Shown here: piece after piece, positions 21,418 to 33,953 of the stretch
How positions within the stretch are numbered: the first letter of the stretch is position 1
Layout: each line of letters starts with the position of its first letter
NCBI RefSeq assembly: GCF_026210795.1
Contig: NC_089433.1
Span: forward strand, 3,931,001-3,995,000
DNA length: 64,000 nt
From: Rhizophagus irregularis
Taxonomy: Eukaryota > Glomeromycota > Glomeromycetes > Glomerales > Glomeraceae
Direction: 5' to 3'
Program-made: the position numbers and the translations under genes
The notes under the pieces: model-generated
Told to the model about the DNA's origin: nothing
Databases searched by the model: none
What the model saw: the letters and a program-made list of their open reading frames with translations, nothing else

Positions 21418-23958
21418 ATGGCAGTTCCACAAGAAAAAAGTATTATTGAAGCAATAGAAACTTTAACTAATAATTCTCAACAATCCGAGCTTTATGTTGG
21501 ACAGCATTTTATTTCATGGCCATCTGCTATAGCTTACGTTTCAGAATGGTGTAATCTTCAAGGGTTTCAATCACAATTAGATAGATCTGATCATAACAAT
21601 AATATGCCAGCAGGTGAATATAGGAAATTAGCTATTGTTTTTCAACACTCTGGTAAATATAAAAAGCCGTTAGCTGAATTATCTTTGAACAATAATATTA
21701 AAGAAAATCATAAGATGATAGTAAAAGTTAGTAAAACTATTCAATTAGGTTGTAAAGCTCATATCAACCTATCAAGACCAGAAAAAAATAATGTCAATCA
21801 ATATGTATTTGTTACAACAATTGTAAATGAACATTGTCATGAACTTAAATCTCAACTTATAAATTACACAAAAGAGACAGCATTAACGAGAGAAATGATA
21901 GAGGACATTAAGTTTTTAACATTACAAGTTCGTCTTACTATAACACAGCAAAGAGTATATCTTGAAAAAAAGTATCCTGAGCGAAAAATTCAATCTGATA
22001 TCCTTCGTTATGAAATACAAAAATACCAGCCATCAGCAAAAGAGTTAAATAGAGATGCATTAAATCTCTATGAACATCTTCTTAAATTAAAAGAAGATGA
22101 TATTAGATAGCAAATTTTTGTCAATTTTGATAAAACAAAGGTTTTAAGGAGATTGCTTTGGAGTCTCCTAATCAAGTGGAGCTGTGGATTCAATATCATG
22201 ATGTTATTATTAATGATGTTACTTGTAAAACAAATAGATACGATATGGCGTTATCATTATTTGTTGCTATTGATAATCACAATAATTCACGATTAGTATG
22301 TCAAGCGCTTATTGATAATAAAACAGCAGAAGCCCATGCTTGGATTTTTGAGTGTACACTACTTGCAACAGGTGGTAAAAAACAGTCAAATGAAACTATA
22401 AGTGGAGGGTTAGTTCCTTTGGTTTTTATGACAGATGCAGATCCGGCGGTAGATGCCGCATGTATTAAAATTTACCAGAATTGTTACACAATGCATTGTA
22501 TATTTCATATCAGTCAAAACCTTCATAAAAAGTTTTCAAAATTGTTGGGCAATAAATATTCAAAATTTTTGAGCGAGTTTTATAATGCTAGAAATAGCTT
22601 AAGTCAAGAAAAATTTGAACAGTTATTTACCATATTGATTGAAAAATATGAACAAGCTGCTGAATATTTGAGAAATTTGTATAAGACTAAAACATATTGG
22701 GCACTTTGTTTTACTTCAACAATTTTCACCACGGCAGTACAATCTACTTCACGTGTAGAGGGCATAAATGCAGTTTTAAAACGGGAAATTCTTAATTCCA
22801 ACACTTCTCTATTGCAACTTGCTGAAGTAATACATTGTCATCATAAAGAAGAAGAAAAACAAAAGGAATTTGCTTTTTGAAAAACAGTCATTCCTTGTGT
22901 AGTTGACTTACAAACAGCAAGTTTCCTTTTTTCTGCAATCGAAGTATTGATAAAAAAATACTTAACAACTCCATTATATAATCTTCAAGTTCAAGAAATC
23001 AATCAAAGTGTTTATTACAAGTGTGAACAATTTGAATTAAACCAAATTGACATGTTTGAACAGGTATGTTAATAATTTTTTATAGAAGGGGTGTAATAGT
23101 AAGAATAGTAAGCGAAATGCAGCAATGATTAACAAAGTTTTAAATTATTTAAGATTTCTGAAGTGATTGATACAGGTTTTTTGGAAGATTTACCTGATGA
23201 GTGTAAAGCATGTATCAAATCAATTTTTTATCATGTTAACCAAAGAGAAATTAAAGAAATTTGGGGTATTTCGGTTCAAAATACCCAAAAATTCAAACAT
23301 TTTATCCTTTTAATGAACAATTCGGCCATTTATATTCATGTTTAGCAACAGTTACAAGGGAATTGTTTGCCAACATTATTTTAGTCTTATGATGCATACA
23401 CATACAGCAATATTTTACATTCAACTTATTAGACCACGTTGGTATAAAAATCAAGACTTGGATGGAAAACATGAACCTTTCGTATTTGCAGCTAAATTTC
23501 AGGACACTGAATTGTTAAAGCAACCAGAAATAAATCAAGAAATTTTTTATCTAACGGCTTTAGTACAAAACAATGTTAATAAATGGGAGCAGATAAGTAA
23601 ATCTACTTTAGATGAAAAACTTTTCTTTGGAAAAGTGATGGGAATGGCTAAAAAAGTTATTCTTAAGGCGGTCAAAAAAAAGGATGAGTGAAGTTTTGAG
23701 ATTTTTCAACGCTATTTTAATGAACTTAATGATTTTGAGGATGAGCTTAATAGTAAAATAGATATCGATGATGAAGCTAATGAAAATAGCTTGCAGCTTC
23801 AAAATCCAATTAAGAAACCTAGAAAAGGTCGACCAAAAGGAACAACAAGAATTAAAAGTGCCATGAAGCCTCCAAAATCTAACAAAAGTCAACGGCATTG
23901 CAAAATTTGTAGACAAGCCAGACATTATTCAAGCACGTGTACACAAAATCAAAAATAA
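21418..23958 (+). pseudogene. MULE transposase with FAR1-like, MULE and SWIM parts
   Basis: Part 1 (21,418-22,110, MAVPQEKSIIEAIETL) is a FAR1/WRKY-like DNA-binding region. Part 2 (22,158-22,880) is the MULE catalytic domain: DDE-type segments FVAIDNHNN, PLVFMTDADPAVDAA and the CIFHI histidine signature. After a GT-AG intron near 23,066-23,150 comes a SWIM-like finger (LYSCLATVTR / GIVCQHYF) and a C-terminal knuckle CKICRQARHYSSTC next to a KKPRKGRPKG basic stretch. It is broken by a stop and frame change near 22,110-22,157, in-frame TGA codons at about 22,880 and 23,690 (Trp- or Arg-type positions), and frame changes near 23,340. The enzyme would cut MULE ends; it is not functional as read. 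Confidence 0.8.
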
Positions 23959-24599
23959 TTCAGTAATTTTATATTAGTTGCTAGTCTTTTGATAAATGTA
24001 TATGAAAATAAATGAATCAATCTTTAATAAACAATAAAAAACTAATGCAAAAAAAAGTTTTATAAAAGTTTAGAAAAGAAAGCATAAAAATACATCAAAA
24101 GTTTCTTTTTAGATAATTGTATCTAATCAGTTACATCTGATTTCTTATTTATATTACAGATGCACATAACTTTTCTGATACACTTGCCTAGATAAAAAGA
24201 TGATGTATAAAAAAATGCGTAACATCCCAGGACTACAAAATTCACGGCAAAGATTTATGTTAGAACTTATATATGATAGATGATGAAAATTTATGTTATT
24301 ACAGAACCCTTACCATATTAATGATACGAACTCAAGAATTGCATGATATATCATAGAAGAAAAATCACTGTTTAGCCGTAAAAAATGGTTAGAAACAGCA
24401 CTAAAACTAATTGAAAATTTCCCACTCAACTTCCTAGTCTACAAAAAAGTAATGTTAAATATGTAAAAGAAAACGCATGACAATCACCAACACTTACTAG
24501 GTTCAAGAGTCTACATTAACATTAAATGTGTAAAAAGAAACACATATTCGCATACTACCATCAACACTTACTAAATCCAGGAATACGTTCACAAGAAAC

Positions 24600-24800
24600 T
24601 GAAAAATAAACCAAAGTGTTAGCGATTAGTATGTACTCCATTAACACTCACTGTCTGTCTAAAAAGAGTTTTAGCACTTAGTGTGTAAAAAGAGAACTCA
24701 TAATGACTCTATTAACACTTATTGTCTGTCTAAAAATAGTTTGAGCGTTTAGTGTGTAAAAAGAGAACTCATAATGATGCCATTAACACATTATTCGTGT
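24600..24800. repeat. Minisatellite in the MULE 3' arm
   Basis: Units of about 72-75 bp share ATTAACACT..TTGTCTGTCTAA, then AGTTT.AGC.(G)TTTAGTGTGT and AAAAAGAGAACTCATAATGA. Two to three copies are clear. Confidence 0.65.
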
Positions 24801-25156
24801 TAGCGTTTAGTATGTATAGTTGTATACTATCCATCTAAAAATTTATCAGCTATCAAACTTATGAAATTACATGATCAGAGGGTGCGTTGCAATGCGGGGC
24901 GTATAAAAATTAAACCCTTAAATAATTACTAAAAAATAATATTTATATTTGATTTTGTTTAAATTCAATAAGATTTTTTTGATCATTATTATTAAATAAA
25001 ATCTAGTATTTTATCTATAAATAAAATATATTTTAAAAGGCTTTTTTAGGTAAATTTAATTATATGATTGCATGGTTTAATATTAAATTTTTAAATTTTT
25101 ACCTATTTTATAGGCAATTTAAAATAATAAAACTTTGATAAACTTGTACAATAATT

Positions 25157-26210
25157 TTTATTTTTTATTTTTATTAATGGGTTCCAGTTAGAAACCTAAC
25201 ATGGACACGATTATAAGTAGAAAATTACATATAAGTCAAAATTAACAAAAATACAAACTAAACTACACGTGAAAATAATCTACTCAAACTGGTGGGCAAT
25301 TAATAGGAAGAAGGTACAATGTGAAGATACTAAAATTAGACCCACAACACAAAAACCCAGATAACGCTACTGCCTCCCATACTCTCGCCTAGGTAAATCT
25401 AAGTTTTGGTAAGTTGAAGCCCGTATCCCACAGATTATCAGACCGAAACTGCCAGCCCTGGTTGATAAAAATCCCCCACACTGGTCGATAAAAATAAATT
25501 CACCAAGTAACTATATTACCAGAGTTAATAAACTACCTAAGAGTAAACTAAAGGGGAACTTTTTAGTGTCGTGCAATTCCCAAAAGGACACCCACCTCAT
25601 TTTGAATGATCCCTCCAATCTAAACTAAACTGCAGTAAAAAACCAATGATAGTCCAAACATATGCCACCTTGACCTCACCTGACCAAAAACTGATCACCA
25701 AGATCTGTACTCCCCTTAAATTATGCCCAACTCTCTCAAAAGAAAAGATCTACAAACCACCTGATATTGATCAATTTTGGGATACCCCCTACCCCCAGAA
25801 AAACTCCAAAAAGCAGAAGGCAAAAAAGAAAGACAAGAAAAATTCACCAAAAAAATAAGAAAAATTTATAACCCTAGGAAAACCAACCCGAAGGAGTAAA
25901 AACCTAGGTAAAAAGGGAAACTTCACCAAACTATCACCAGCAACAACACCTTATTATTAAGAAAATGAACTTTTACCACTGAGTGAAATGGAAATTTCTT
26001 CCTTCTGGCTTGGAATCTTCAACCTTATAACCAAAGTCATTCAAACCATATGAATAAGTGCCGCTGGACCCAATAGAGATAAGTAGCAGAAACAAAGTTG
26101 GTGTTTTAACCAGGTATTTAGAGCAATTTCTTTAAATACAAGTATTTTAAAATGAGTGAAATATTATTTCTATTAAAAAAGTAAGAGAAAGGGAAGAGAG
26201 TTTTTTTTTT
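25157..26210 (-). mobile_element. Short retroposon A with 17-bp TSD
   Basis: AAACTTGTACAATAATT stands on both sides (25140-25156, 26211-26227). Read on the minus strand the element ends in an A-rich tail (AAAATAAAAAATAAAAATT) and begins AAAAAAAAAAACTCTCTTCC, which resembles the 5' end of its neighbour retroposon B. About 1.05 kb, with no convincing protein; a 70-residue basic frame on the plus strand is probably noise. It may be an internally deleted or SINE-like relative of B. Confidence 0.6.
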
Positions 26211-26562
26211 AAACTTGTACAATAATTTTTTTTTTTTTTTTTTAGTGAAGCTAATGACGTCACAAGGACGATTTTATTAATTTTGTAGATAAAAGGCCAG
26301 AAGTCTAAGACTATGGGGCTACAAATCTTACAAAAAAACTAAGTATAAAACTAAATACATAGAAATATACCTACGATGCTACATGTGAACGAACAAAAAT
26401 ACTAAAAAAAACACTAAACTCCCACTCGTAAAGCAGAAAATCCACCTAATAAGCTAGAATAACTCCCACCTACCAAATGAATTATTACCTAACAAGCTAG
26501 AAAAAATAAGAAAATTAAAAGTAAAATAAATTCTAAAACCTAAATTAATAAAAAATAAAATT

Positions 26563-27096
26563 TTAAACCAATTTACGCAGCAAATCTAAAATTTCCGCTA
26601 AAACTTTATTTTTTGATTTATTACGGGACTTGTCCTTCTTTTTCTTTTGCTCTTCAGGCTTCTTGGATGTTGCCACTTCTGGTTTCTTCTTAGAATTCTT
26701 AGAATTCGATTGAGTTTTCTCAGTCTTCTGACTTCGTGAAGTTTGATTATGGTTCTTATTGGCATCACCGCCACGTGACCTTGTTGGTTGCGTCGGAGGA
26801 GCATGCTGATTCCATGACAGATTATTATTTTCCCAAATTACCTGATTATCTAATACTGCGCGCATATCAACCCACTTACGTTCCCCTCTCGCTGTTTGAA
26901 TAATTTTAAAACTTTTCAATCCTTTTATCGCAAAAAGGAAAGAATGTGGGCGACTGTCGGTCCATAAGGTAGCTAACATCATTGAATCTGGTATTTTATG
27001 AATTGTAGCTTGAAACTTCTCACGTTGTTTTCTTTCTTTGAGAGTCCACCTTGCTGGAAACCATCGTACGGGTATCCCCCCTAAATCCGTAATCCA
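26563..27096 (-). pseudogene. LINE ORF1-like protein, C-terminal part
   Basis: This part reads WITDLGGIPVRWFPARWTLK and continues through REKFQATIHKIPDSM to a lysine-rich tail (KKPEEQKKKKDKSRNKSKNK) and ends LLRKLV with TAA at 26563. GIPVRWFPA-type segments are familiar from ORF1-like proteins of LINEs in these fungi (recognition from memory, moderate certainty). The basic tail suggests nucleic-acid binding. It is cut from its N-terminal part by the CACTA-1 insertion; removing the insert and one TAC gives a continuous 532-codon frame. Confidence 0.7.
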
Positions 27097-27629
27097 TACC
27101 ACTGGTCGAAATCAAAACTTTCGACTGTTAAGAGCTTTCGGCATAAATTTTGCTGATTGGTCATATGATTCGTCACATTTTTTGACCAACAGCAAAAATC
27201 AGTAAAATCAATCACAAATCGACTGATACTGATTGTTAAACGAAATCTTGTTCAGTCTTTTGGTGAAAAATTGACTTATACCGATTGTTATACGAAAACT
27301 TGTTCCTTTAAGGTCGTTCAGTAAATTTTGCCGATTGGTCACATAAATCGACACAATTTTGCCAAATAGTAAAAAACATTATTTTTTAATTCGAATTTTA
27401 TACTTTGTTTACATTGTTTATATTCAGTGCATAATTACATCAGGAAATTTTATAGCGCGAAAAATTGCGTAAGTTTACGATTTTGTAAGTTTATGAAAGT
27501 TTATGGCATAATATTTCGAAAAATTTCAAAATATTACGTAAGTTTACAATTTCGTAAGATTTATGTGATATTACGGTTAAAATATTACGTAAGTTTACAA
27601 TATCGTAAGATTTACGCAATATTACGGTC

Positions 27630-28050
27630 AAAATATTCTGCAAATTTACGAGACTGTAAACCTGCGTAATATTACGGTTGAAATATTTCAAAAATTTACG
27701 AGACTGTAAACCTGCGTAATATTACGGTTGAAATATTTCGAAAATTTACGAGACTGTAAACCTGCGTAATATTACAGTTGAAATATTTCGAAAATTTACG
27801 AGACTGTAAACCTGCGTAATATTACGGTTAAAATATTTTGAAAATTTACGAGACTGTAAACCTGCGTAATATTACGGTTGAAATATTTCGAAAATTTACG
27901 AGACTGTAAACCTGCGTAATATTACGGTTAAAATATTTCGAAAATTTACGAAACTGTAAACCTGCGTAATATTACGGTTGAAATATTTCGAAAATTTACG
28001 AGACTGTAAACCTGCGTAATATTCCGTTTCGAAAATTTACGAGATTGTAA
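27630..28050. repeat. 50-bp subterminal tandem repeat
   Basis: About eight copies of a 50-bp unit with TTTACGAGACTGTAAACCTG followed by CGTAATATTACGGTTGAAAT. The unit contains the palindrome CGTAATATTACG. The right arm at 36,540-36,990 has looser copies of the same words, as expected for transposase-binding arms. Confidence 0.9.
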
Positions 28051-28419
28051 ACTGCGTATGCAGTAGAACGTATACAAGGGCATGTGATACTATTGAATAA
28101 TCAAAAATAATATAAACACCTTTTCTTTTATATAAACACCTTTTTTTTTAAGTTTGGGAAAGCAAATTTATTTTTATTTACGAATTTTTTATTATTTACA
28201 ATTTTTATGTTAAAAATTAAAGTAAATTCTAATTTTTATTATAACTTAATAAAAAAATATACATTTGATACTTGTTCGCTACTATTTTATAAAATAGTAC
28301 CCAGGCTGTACGGCGTGGACGTCAGTATCAGTCACAGCCCAAAAAACGTGAGTCTCCAGCCGATATTTGGTACGGACTGGGCCTAGCTACTCACTTAATA
28401 AATAAAAAAATAAAAATAA

Positions 28420-29060
28420 TTATCTTCTACGATACGTAGGTAAGTTTCTCCTTCTCCTACGATCGTCACGCGTATCTAAAATTGATCAAATTTATCAAAT
28501 TTAAAATGTGAACGTAAAATAGAATGTAATATTAATTATAAAATTTTATTATAGTATAATTACCCGGCCTCTCCCAAAATCTCGTTCTAAATTCGCGATA
28601 ATATCTTTGGCCGGTACGCGTCCACAGCCACCGCCCAGGCCGATCAGGGGTACCATTACGATAAAGGACATAGTTCTAAATATCAAAATCAGTTTGAATA
28701 TTCGGTAAATACATTTAATTTAAATGAATGTAATTTTATTTATTTACTTACATGGTAATCCCTGACGAGGTTCCTCCACTTTTGGCTGCACTGTTGCCCG
28801 GAAACCCTCGTTCGAAATATTCTATTTATTCTGATTCAATTAAATGGATTGGTTAATTTGAATTTAAATTCTTTCTTAAAGAAAATTATAGATATTAGTC
28901 ATATGAACCTATTGGCAACAGAGTCCCAAAAATCATGGCGGCTTCTACCATTAATATTATGGTAGGCGCGGTTTCTGTCGCGGCGTATGTCGACAAGTTC
29001 GTCCATCATAGCCCAGTTCCAATGGACGTTATAGGAATGACGACGTGTTTGGCGAGGCAT
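28420..29060 (-). CDS. Myb/SANT-like (trihelix) DNA-binding protein
   Basis: Four exons (29060-28909, 28821-28752, 28675-28564, 28475-28420), all with GT-AG borders, give 129 residues ending TYRRR and TAA. The protein begins MPRQTRRHSYNVHWNWAMMD. A trihelix pattern is visible: tryptophans in HWNWAMMDEL, HDFWDSVANR, and VSGQQCSQKWRNLVRDYH near residues 58-74, the usual QC..KW..L...Y helix. A YYREFRTRFWERPG segment and an arginine-rich tail follow. Such short Myb-like proteins accompany transposases (for instance in Harbinger elements) and bind element ends. It lies in the left arm of the 9.6-kb element, outside the Plavaka TIR. No disruption is seen. Confidence 0.75.
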
Positions 29061-29571
29061 TATTAGATTTGATTTTATTTTTATAATTTGATTTTGGGAT
29101 GAGTAAAAATTTGAAAGAAAGTCATAAAATGTCACTTTAAATAAAATTTGAACAATACCTCTTTGGTTTGATTTTATTTCTCGTTTCAATTAAAATTTAA
29201 TTTATTAGACTTTTCATCATTAAACATATTAATTAAATCTCATGCGGATATGGATTATCTAAATATAAATATCATGATTCTAAATATAGATATAAATCAC
29301 TTAATTTATTTTAATTTTTTTTTAAAAAAAAATCTTAGTTTGATTTCAATTAAAAATAATTAAAAATCATGTACATGTTTTGGTTATTTAAATATAAATA
29401 TCAATATATTATATTTAAAAATAAAACAATTTATTATTAGCACATTCTATTGAATTTTAAAAAAAAATCATCAATATATCATATTTAAAAATAAAACAAT
29501 TATATTCTGATTAAATATTTTGCGTACATTTCTTAAAAAAATCATAAAAAAAATCTTGTACGTCGTACATG

Positions 29572-29768
29572 CAATTACTAAATATCATCCCCTTGTGATA
29601 AATAAAAAATTACGCAACACAAATTCAACACAAACTCAACACAAATTTAACAAATTTAACGAAATTTGGCCAAAATTAACAAATTTTTTACCAGAATTAT
29701 CAACACAAATTGAACACAAATTTCAGTCACGATTTATTTATGTCACGCCCGTGTTGTTAATAATTAAA
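29572..29768. repeat. Plavaka left TIR
   Basis: It pairs with about 35,450-35,644 with few mismatches. It contains several CAACACAAATTC/GAACACAAATT words and TTTGGCCAAAATTAACAAAT. Confidence 0.85.
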
Positions 29769-29869
29769 TAAATAAATCTGCATTTTATTTATGATATGAA
29801 AAACGTGACCATAAATTTTTTTAAGGATATAATTTTATTAAAATAAATCAAAACTCCTATATCAAGTGA

Positions 29870-32852
29870 CTAAAAAATATATTTATTTACGAAATATTCA
29901 TTTTGTTTATCAAATCGGGGTACTATGTGAACGACACCATGTATAGACTCTATAGCTACAAAGTTATATAATTCTATCAATTTTAAGTGAGGACATCCAT
30001 ATAAATATGGGTTCCTTTTAGATTTAAAATCGTACCATTGAATTAATGCGAGATTTAGCGGTGGGTCTGTTAATACTTCTGCTAACAATAAGGCCTATAA
30101 ATAATAAATATTTATTAATACTTTTATAATAAATTATTACATAAATTGGAAAAATACCTGTCCATAACAAAGTCCTTTGTCTGATATATAATCATTTGAT
30201 TCTTCAGAATCCATTGAAATAGCTATGTCGCTAAACCATACTTTATTATGATACCTGTTTGTGGCACGCATTATGGCACCATTTTCCAGTGTTACCGATC
30301 CGTATATGTTTATTCGGGTTTCACCAATAATTGTGAAACCATCAAGTAAATCTAGATATGAATCCAGACAACTTATAAATCTAGCAAAACCAGTCTGCAT
30401 TTTATTGTCTACGGAATCTTTTTTTTCATTAAAAAATGTATTTGCATCTTGTAAAGAGAATTCAAAGAGTCTTGCAGAAAATTTACAAGTGCGAGGTGTT
30501 TTTGCCGGATTCACTGAATGTTGAGACATTCTAATAGATATTGCTTGACGTTTTATCTATTAATTTAATTTCCATCTTAAGTTATATAATAAATATATAC
30601 AATAAATAAAATTTTCAAATACTTACAGTTCGTAAAATCTGAGGTTCGACATCTTTTTTATTGCTAATTCGGTAGGGTATTTTAACGAAATATTTGTGAA
30701 GACTTTCGTAAGTTTCTGTAGTATAGCCATTTATTGCGCCATAAGATCGTATTGAGTCAATAATATGATAAACCCATGAATGCAATTTAGGTAACTTCAA
30801 ATTGGAAGGAGAAACAAATTTAAAAGCCTTGACAAACATCCGGGCCCATCTATGTATTGCATTATAAAACTTAAATGTTAATTTAATTTATTTAATTTAA
30901 ATTTTCAATTTTACTAAAATTTTAATACATACATTAAATTTCTCCAAGTCACTTTCACTAAATTCTTCATATCTACTTAAAATATACATTTCATTCCAAT
31001 ATTCGTACAATTTCGTAAGATCATCATTATTTACAAAATTATCTACTTCATTGTTATTTTCATCATATAAATTATCAATAACAAATATCATGACTTTCAT
31101 CAAACTTCGATATTCATTAGCAGTTAATCTTGCAATTGACTGCAGTCCATTGGAAAAAATTTTAATGGCGGGAAAACGTGGGATTGCTGCTAGACGGCGA
31201 TCTACTTCTTCAACTAATTTATTACCATTAACATGTTGCAATTTTAAGATATCGCACGTGAAGATAATTTGATAACGAAATAAACCTAAATCTAAATGAT
31301 GCATTCTGTCAGGAACAGTAGCCAAGTAGATATTTATATTCCTTGATAATATAAATATTTATAATTAATAGATATATATGTTATTATAATTATTTCTACT
31401 TTTGCATACTTACGGTAAATCCCAAAAAAAATTATGTACAGATTCTATGCAAACAGATCTTTGTGTATCATTTTCAAAATGTTTACGCATTTCATCATGA
31501 GTTCTTAGTATTACATCGTTAACCGATAAGTCTATATTTGCAAGATTTTCCCTTTTAACTAAACAGGAGTGACATGGAAGGTTTGAATTGGAGGATTTAT
31601 AAACTAAACAAAAACTTGCGGCCTCCGGCCAATCTGCAATAATAGTTGAAACTCTAGGATAAAACCAGGTATTTTCATTATTTATAAAAAGGTCTATACC
31701 ATCTTTTAATAAAATAATAGGTTCTAGTAAATGACGTAAAGATTTATGAAAGGTATCACGAACCAGATCTTTATTTGCAGCTTCTAAAATTGGTAAATAT
31801 CCCAAAAGTTGCTTTGCATCCTGTTTATTACGACGCCATATTGGGATATTACCTAATGTAATATATATTGGATGCAATTGACTTTTTCCTAATGTATCTG
31901 TAGTTGTTGCATCTGAATATAAAATAATTGATAATAATTTGGAACCAGTAGGTAAGGATTCTTGCGTAGTTTTCCACCATTTTCCAGTGTTTTGTTCACT
32001 GTAAATACTTTCTCTATTATACTATAAAATAATATAAATAAATTAAAATAAATATTATTTAAATTATTGAATTAACTAATATTTACTATTTACCTCATAG
32101 TTTTCGTAAGATAGCGCAAAATTTTGTGTTATGTCAGGAACAGTTAAGATATTTTTGATGCACTGTATTAAGTTTTGATAATAAAGAAAATAATCTTTAT
32201 CTTTATGTTTTGTTATAAGAACTTTACTAAATTCTAAATTAGAAAACTTCATATTATTCATAAATGCTCGTCCCTGTTCGATATTTTTTGGTAATGGTGA
32301 TTCTGTAAGATTTGAATGTTTATTAAAAAAACGTATTATTTCATTACCACCTTTATTGTTTATTTTATATTTCGTTACTAATAACATTAGATCTTTATAA
32401 GCATCATTAGGAAATTCTGTGCAAGTTTTGGTATTGAGATTTTTGGGTTCTTCAAAAATTTCAGGCTCTTCAGATGAATCTAATATATTTTCAAAGTTAC
32501 TATCTTCAAGGCTCATCTCTGATATTGCACTTCCAATACTGTCAAATGACATATTTTGTACATTATTATCATCATTCACCTAAAATTATAAACCAAAATG
32601 AGTTAGTATAATTTGAGCTTTTTCTTTAAAAAGAATAATCTGGAATAACATAATTACCTCAACTTTATCATTTTCATATTCACTACTTAGATTACTTCTT
32701 GTATCCATTTCACTGCTATATTTTTCACTATCATTATTATCATCATCATCTTCTACTTCTACTTCTACATTTTTTAAGCATTTTTGGGCGTGTTGAGTAT
32801 ATGCAAAGCGTTGACTGAATATTCGCATACAAAGGGGGCATTTGAAACTCAT
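29870..32852 (-). CDS. Plavaka transposase (CACTA superfamily), intact
   Basis: Seven exons (32852-32658, 32579-32094, 32021-31414, 31341-30915, 30869-30627, 30556-30158, 30094-29870), each with GT-AG borders and matching phases, give 860 residues. It opens with a C2H2 finger, FKCPLCMRIFSQRFAYTQH, then an acidic stretch. The Plavaka core follows: FPNDAYKDLMLLV, KWWKTTQESLPTGSK, a probable first catalytic Asp in LYSDATTTDTLGKS, HPIYITLGNIPIWRR, LLGYLP, CHSC, PDRMHHLDLGLFRYQ, YESLHKYFVKIPYRISNK. A C-terminal domain (ALIQWYDFKSKRNPYLYGCP) closes it. Plavaka proteins are DDE transposases known from fungi. The companion gene diverges 1.1 kb upstream. No stop or frameshift is visible, so the element may be autonomous. 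Confidence 0.85.
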
Positions 32853-33953
32853 GTTACTAAATTAACGCGTCAAATTTGATGAAAAGTATCAATTCACTAT
32901 TTAATTTATATGAGATTATGTGTGCTAATAAAATTATATTGCAAATTCATTGTAAAAATTTAATGAATTAATTGAATGGATTACAATTGATTGAGTTATT
33001 TGAATAGACACGACTACGCAAATTTACGCATTAATGAATGGAACTGGCTGTAAGAATCTGGTGGCTAATATCGCGGAATCATTCGCAATTTTATGCATTA
33101 TAGCAAAATTTAAAATATGCGAAACACTCAGCAATTTTGCTGTCGGGAACTTGCCGAGTTCGTGGGTTGGCAAATCTAAAAATAAATGTAACAAGTCTAT
33201 GATGTACCATATAAATATTGTTTATTATTTTATTTACTATTTCAATTTGCCGGCAACCTGCCAAGTGAATCTGACAGCAAAAGTGCTGAGTGTTTCGCAT
33301 ATTTTGAATTTGCTGTAACGGGCTGTAAGAATTCGGATGGCTTATTCAATCGGCTAATCATCTGATAATCAGCCGCAAATTTATTGGCTTAACACGGCAA
33401 ATCACTTTTACAATAATGGACGGATGATCAGCCACAAATTTATGCGATAATCAGGTTATAAGCGCTCAAGATCACTATCAATCTGATCAGCCAAATGAGT
33501 TCACTGGCTGCAACTTTTTTTTTCCATGCATAAAAGCCCCAACATGTGTAACATGTTATTTTTTTATAAATTGGATTTGATTAATATTTCGATTGTACTA
33601 TGTGCTTTTACGAGAGTTTTTTTTTAAAGTTCTCTTATGAAAGTGTTACAATATTTTTTCGTAATATCACGATGCAAAATTTTTGCATTAGTACATTCAT
33701 TTTTTGTAATATTTCGCATTAGTTCATCCATTTTTCGCAATATTTCGCAAGTTTTTTTTCTTTTTTAGTATAGAATGGCGGAAATTACCTTATGACAGCT
33801 TGCCTCCTTTTTCTGAATTTCTGATTCATGTATTTCCCCCTTTTTCCTCATCCTTTTCAAATTTTCTAGTTCACCTTTTTCTCATATATTTCCTCTTTTT
33901 TCTCATATATTTCCTCCTTTTTCTCATATTTTCGTTTCAAATTTATTATCATA
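32853..33953. promoter_or_regulatory. Divergent promoter region of the Plavaka element
   Basis: This 1.1-kb spacer separates the two divergent Plavaka genes, so it should hold both promoters. It contains an inverted-repeat insert (about 33,103-33,318), repeated TGATAATC/GGCTGATCA words at 33,340-33,510, and TTTCTCATATATTTCCTCC repeats directly before the companion gene start at 33,954. Confidence 0.5.
33103..33318. mobile_element. Small TIR element in the divergent promoter
   Basis: AAATTTAAAATATGCGAAAC, continuing ACTCAGCA..TTTGCTGTC, is mirrored at the right by GACAGCAAAAGTGCTGAGTG and TTTCGCATATTTTGAATTT. Arms are about 40 bp, with a looser second pairing (CTTGCCGAGTTC / AACCTGCCAAGT). 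No coding sequence. Confidence 0.65.

Larger units (their letters stand above)
20373..24903 (+). mobile_element. MULE (Mutator-like) element, decayed
   Basis: The left end TACGCCCTGCGTAGCAATGC and the right end, reverse complemented TACGCCCCGCATTGCAACGC, continue as inverted repeats for about 40 bp (CATCCTCT / CACCCTCT, then ATCACGTGATAA / ATCATGTAATTT). The flanking 9-mers TAATAATTT and TAAAAATTA agree at 6 of 9 positions, a worn 9-bp TSD. Inside is a MULE transposase pseudogene in plus orientation. A hAT-type MITE sits in the left arm. The 5' leader (21,050-21,417) has repeated CTTTTTTTGTTTTA tracts. Confidence 0.7.

Noticed and set aside
25646-25858. Basic 70-residue frame within retroposon A
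   Set aside because: Opposite to the element's orientation and rich in Lys from A-rich sequence; no homologue recognised.
27630-28050. CRISPR-like regular repeat
   Set aside because: The 50-bp units are directly adjacent with no variable spacers; this is a subterminal transposon satellite in a eukaryote.
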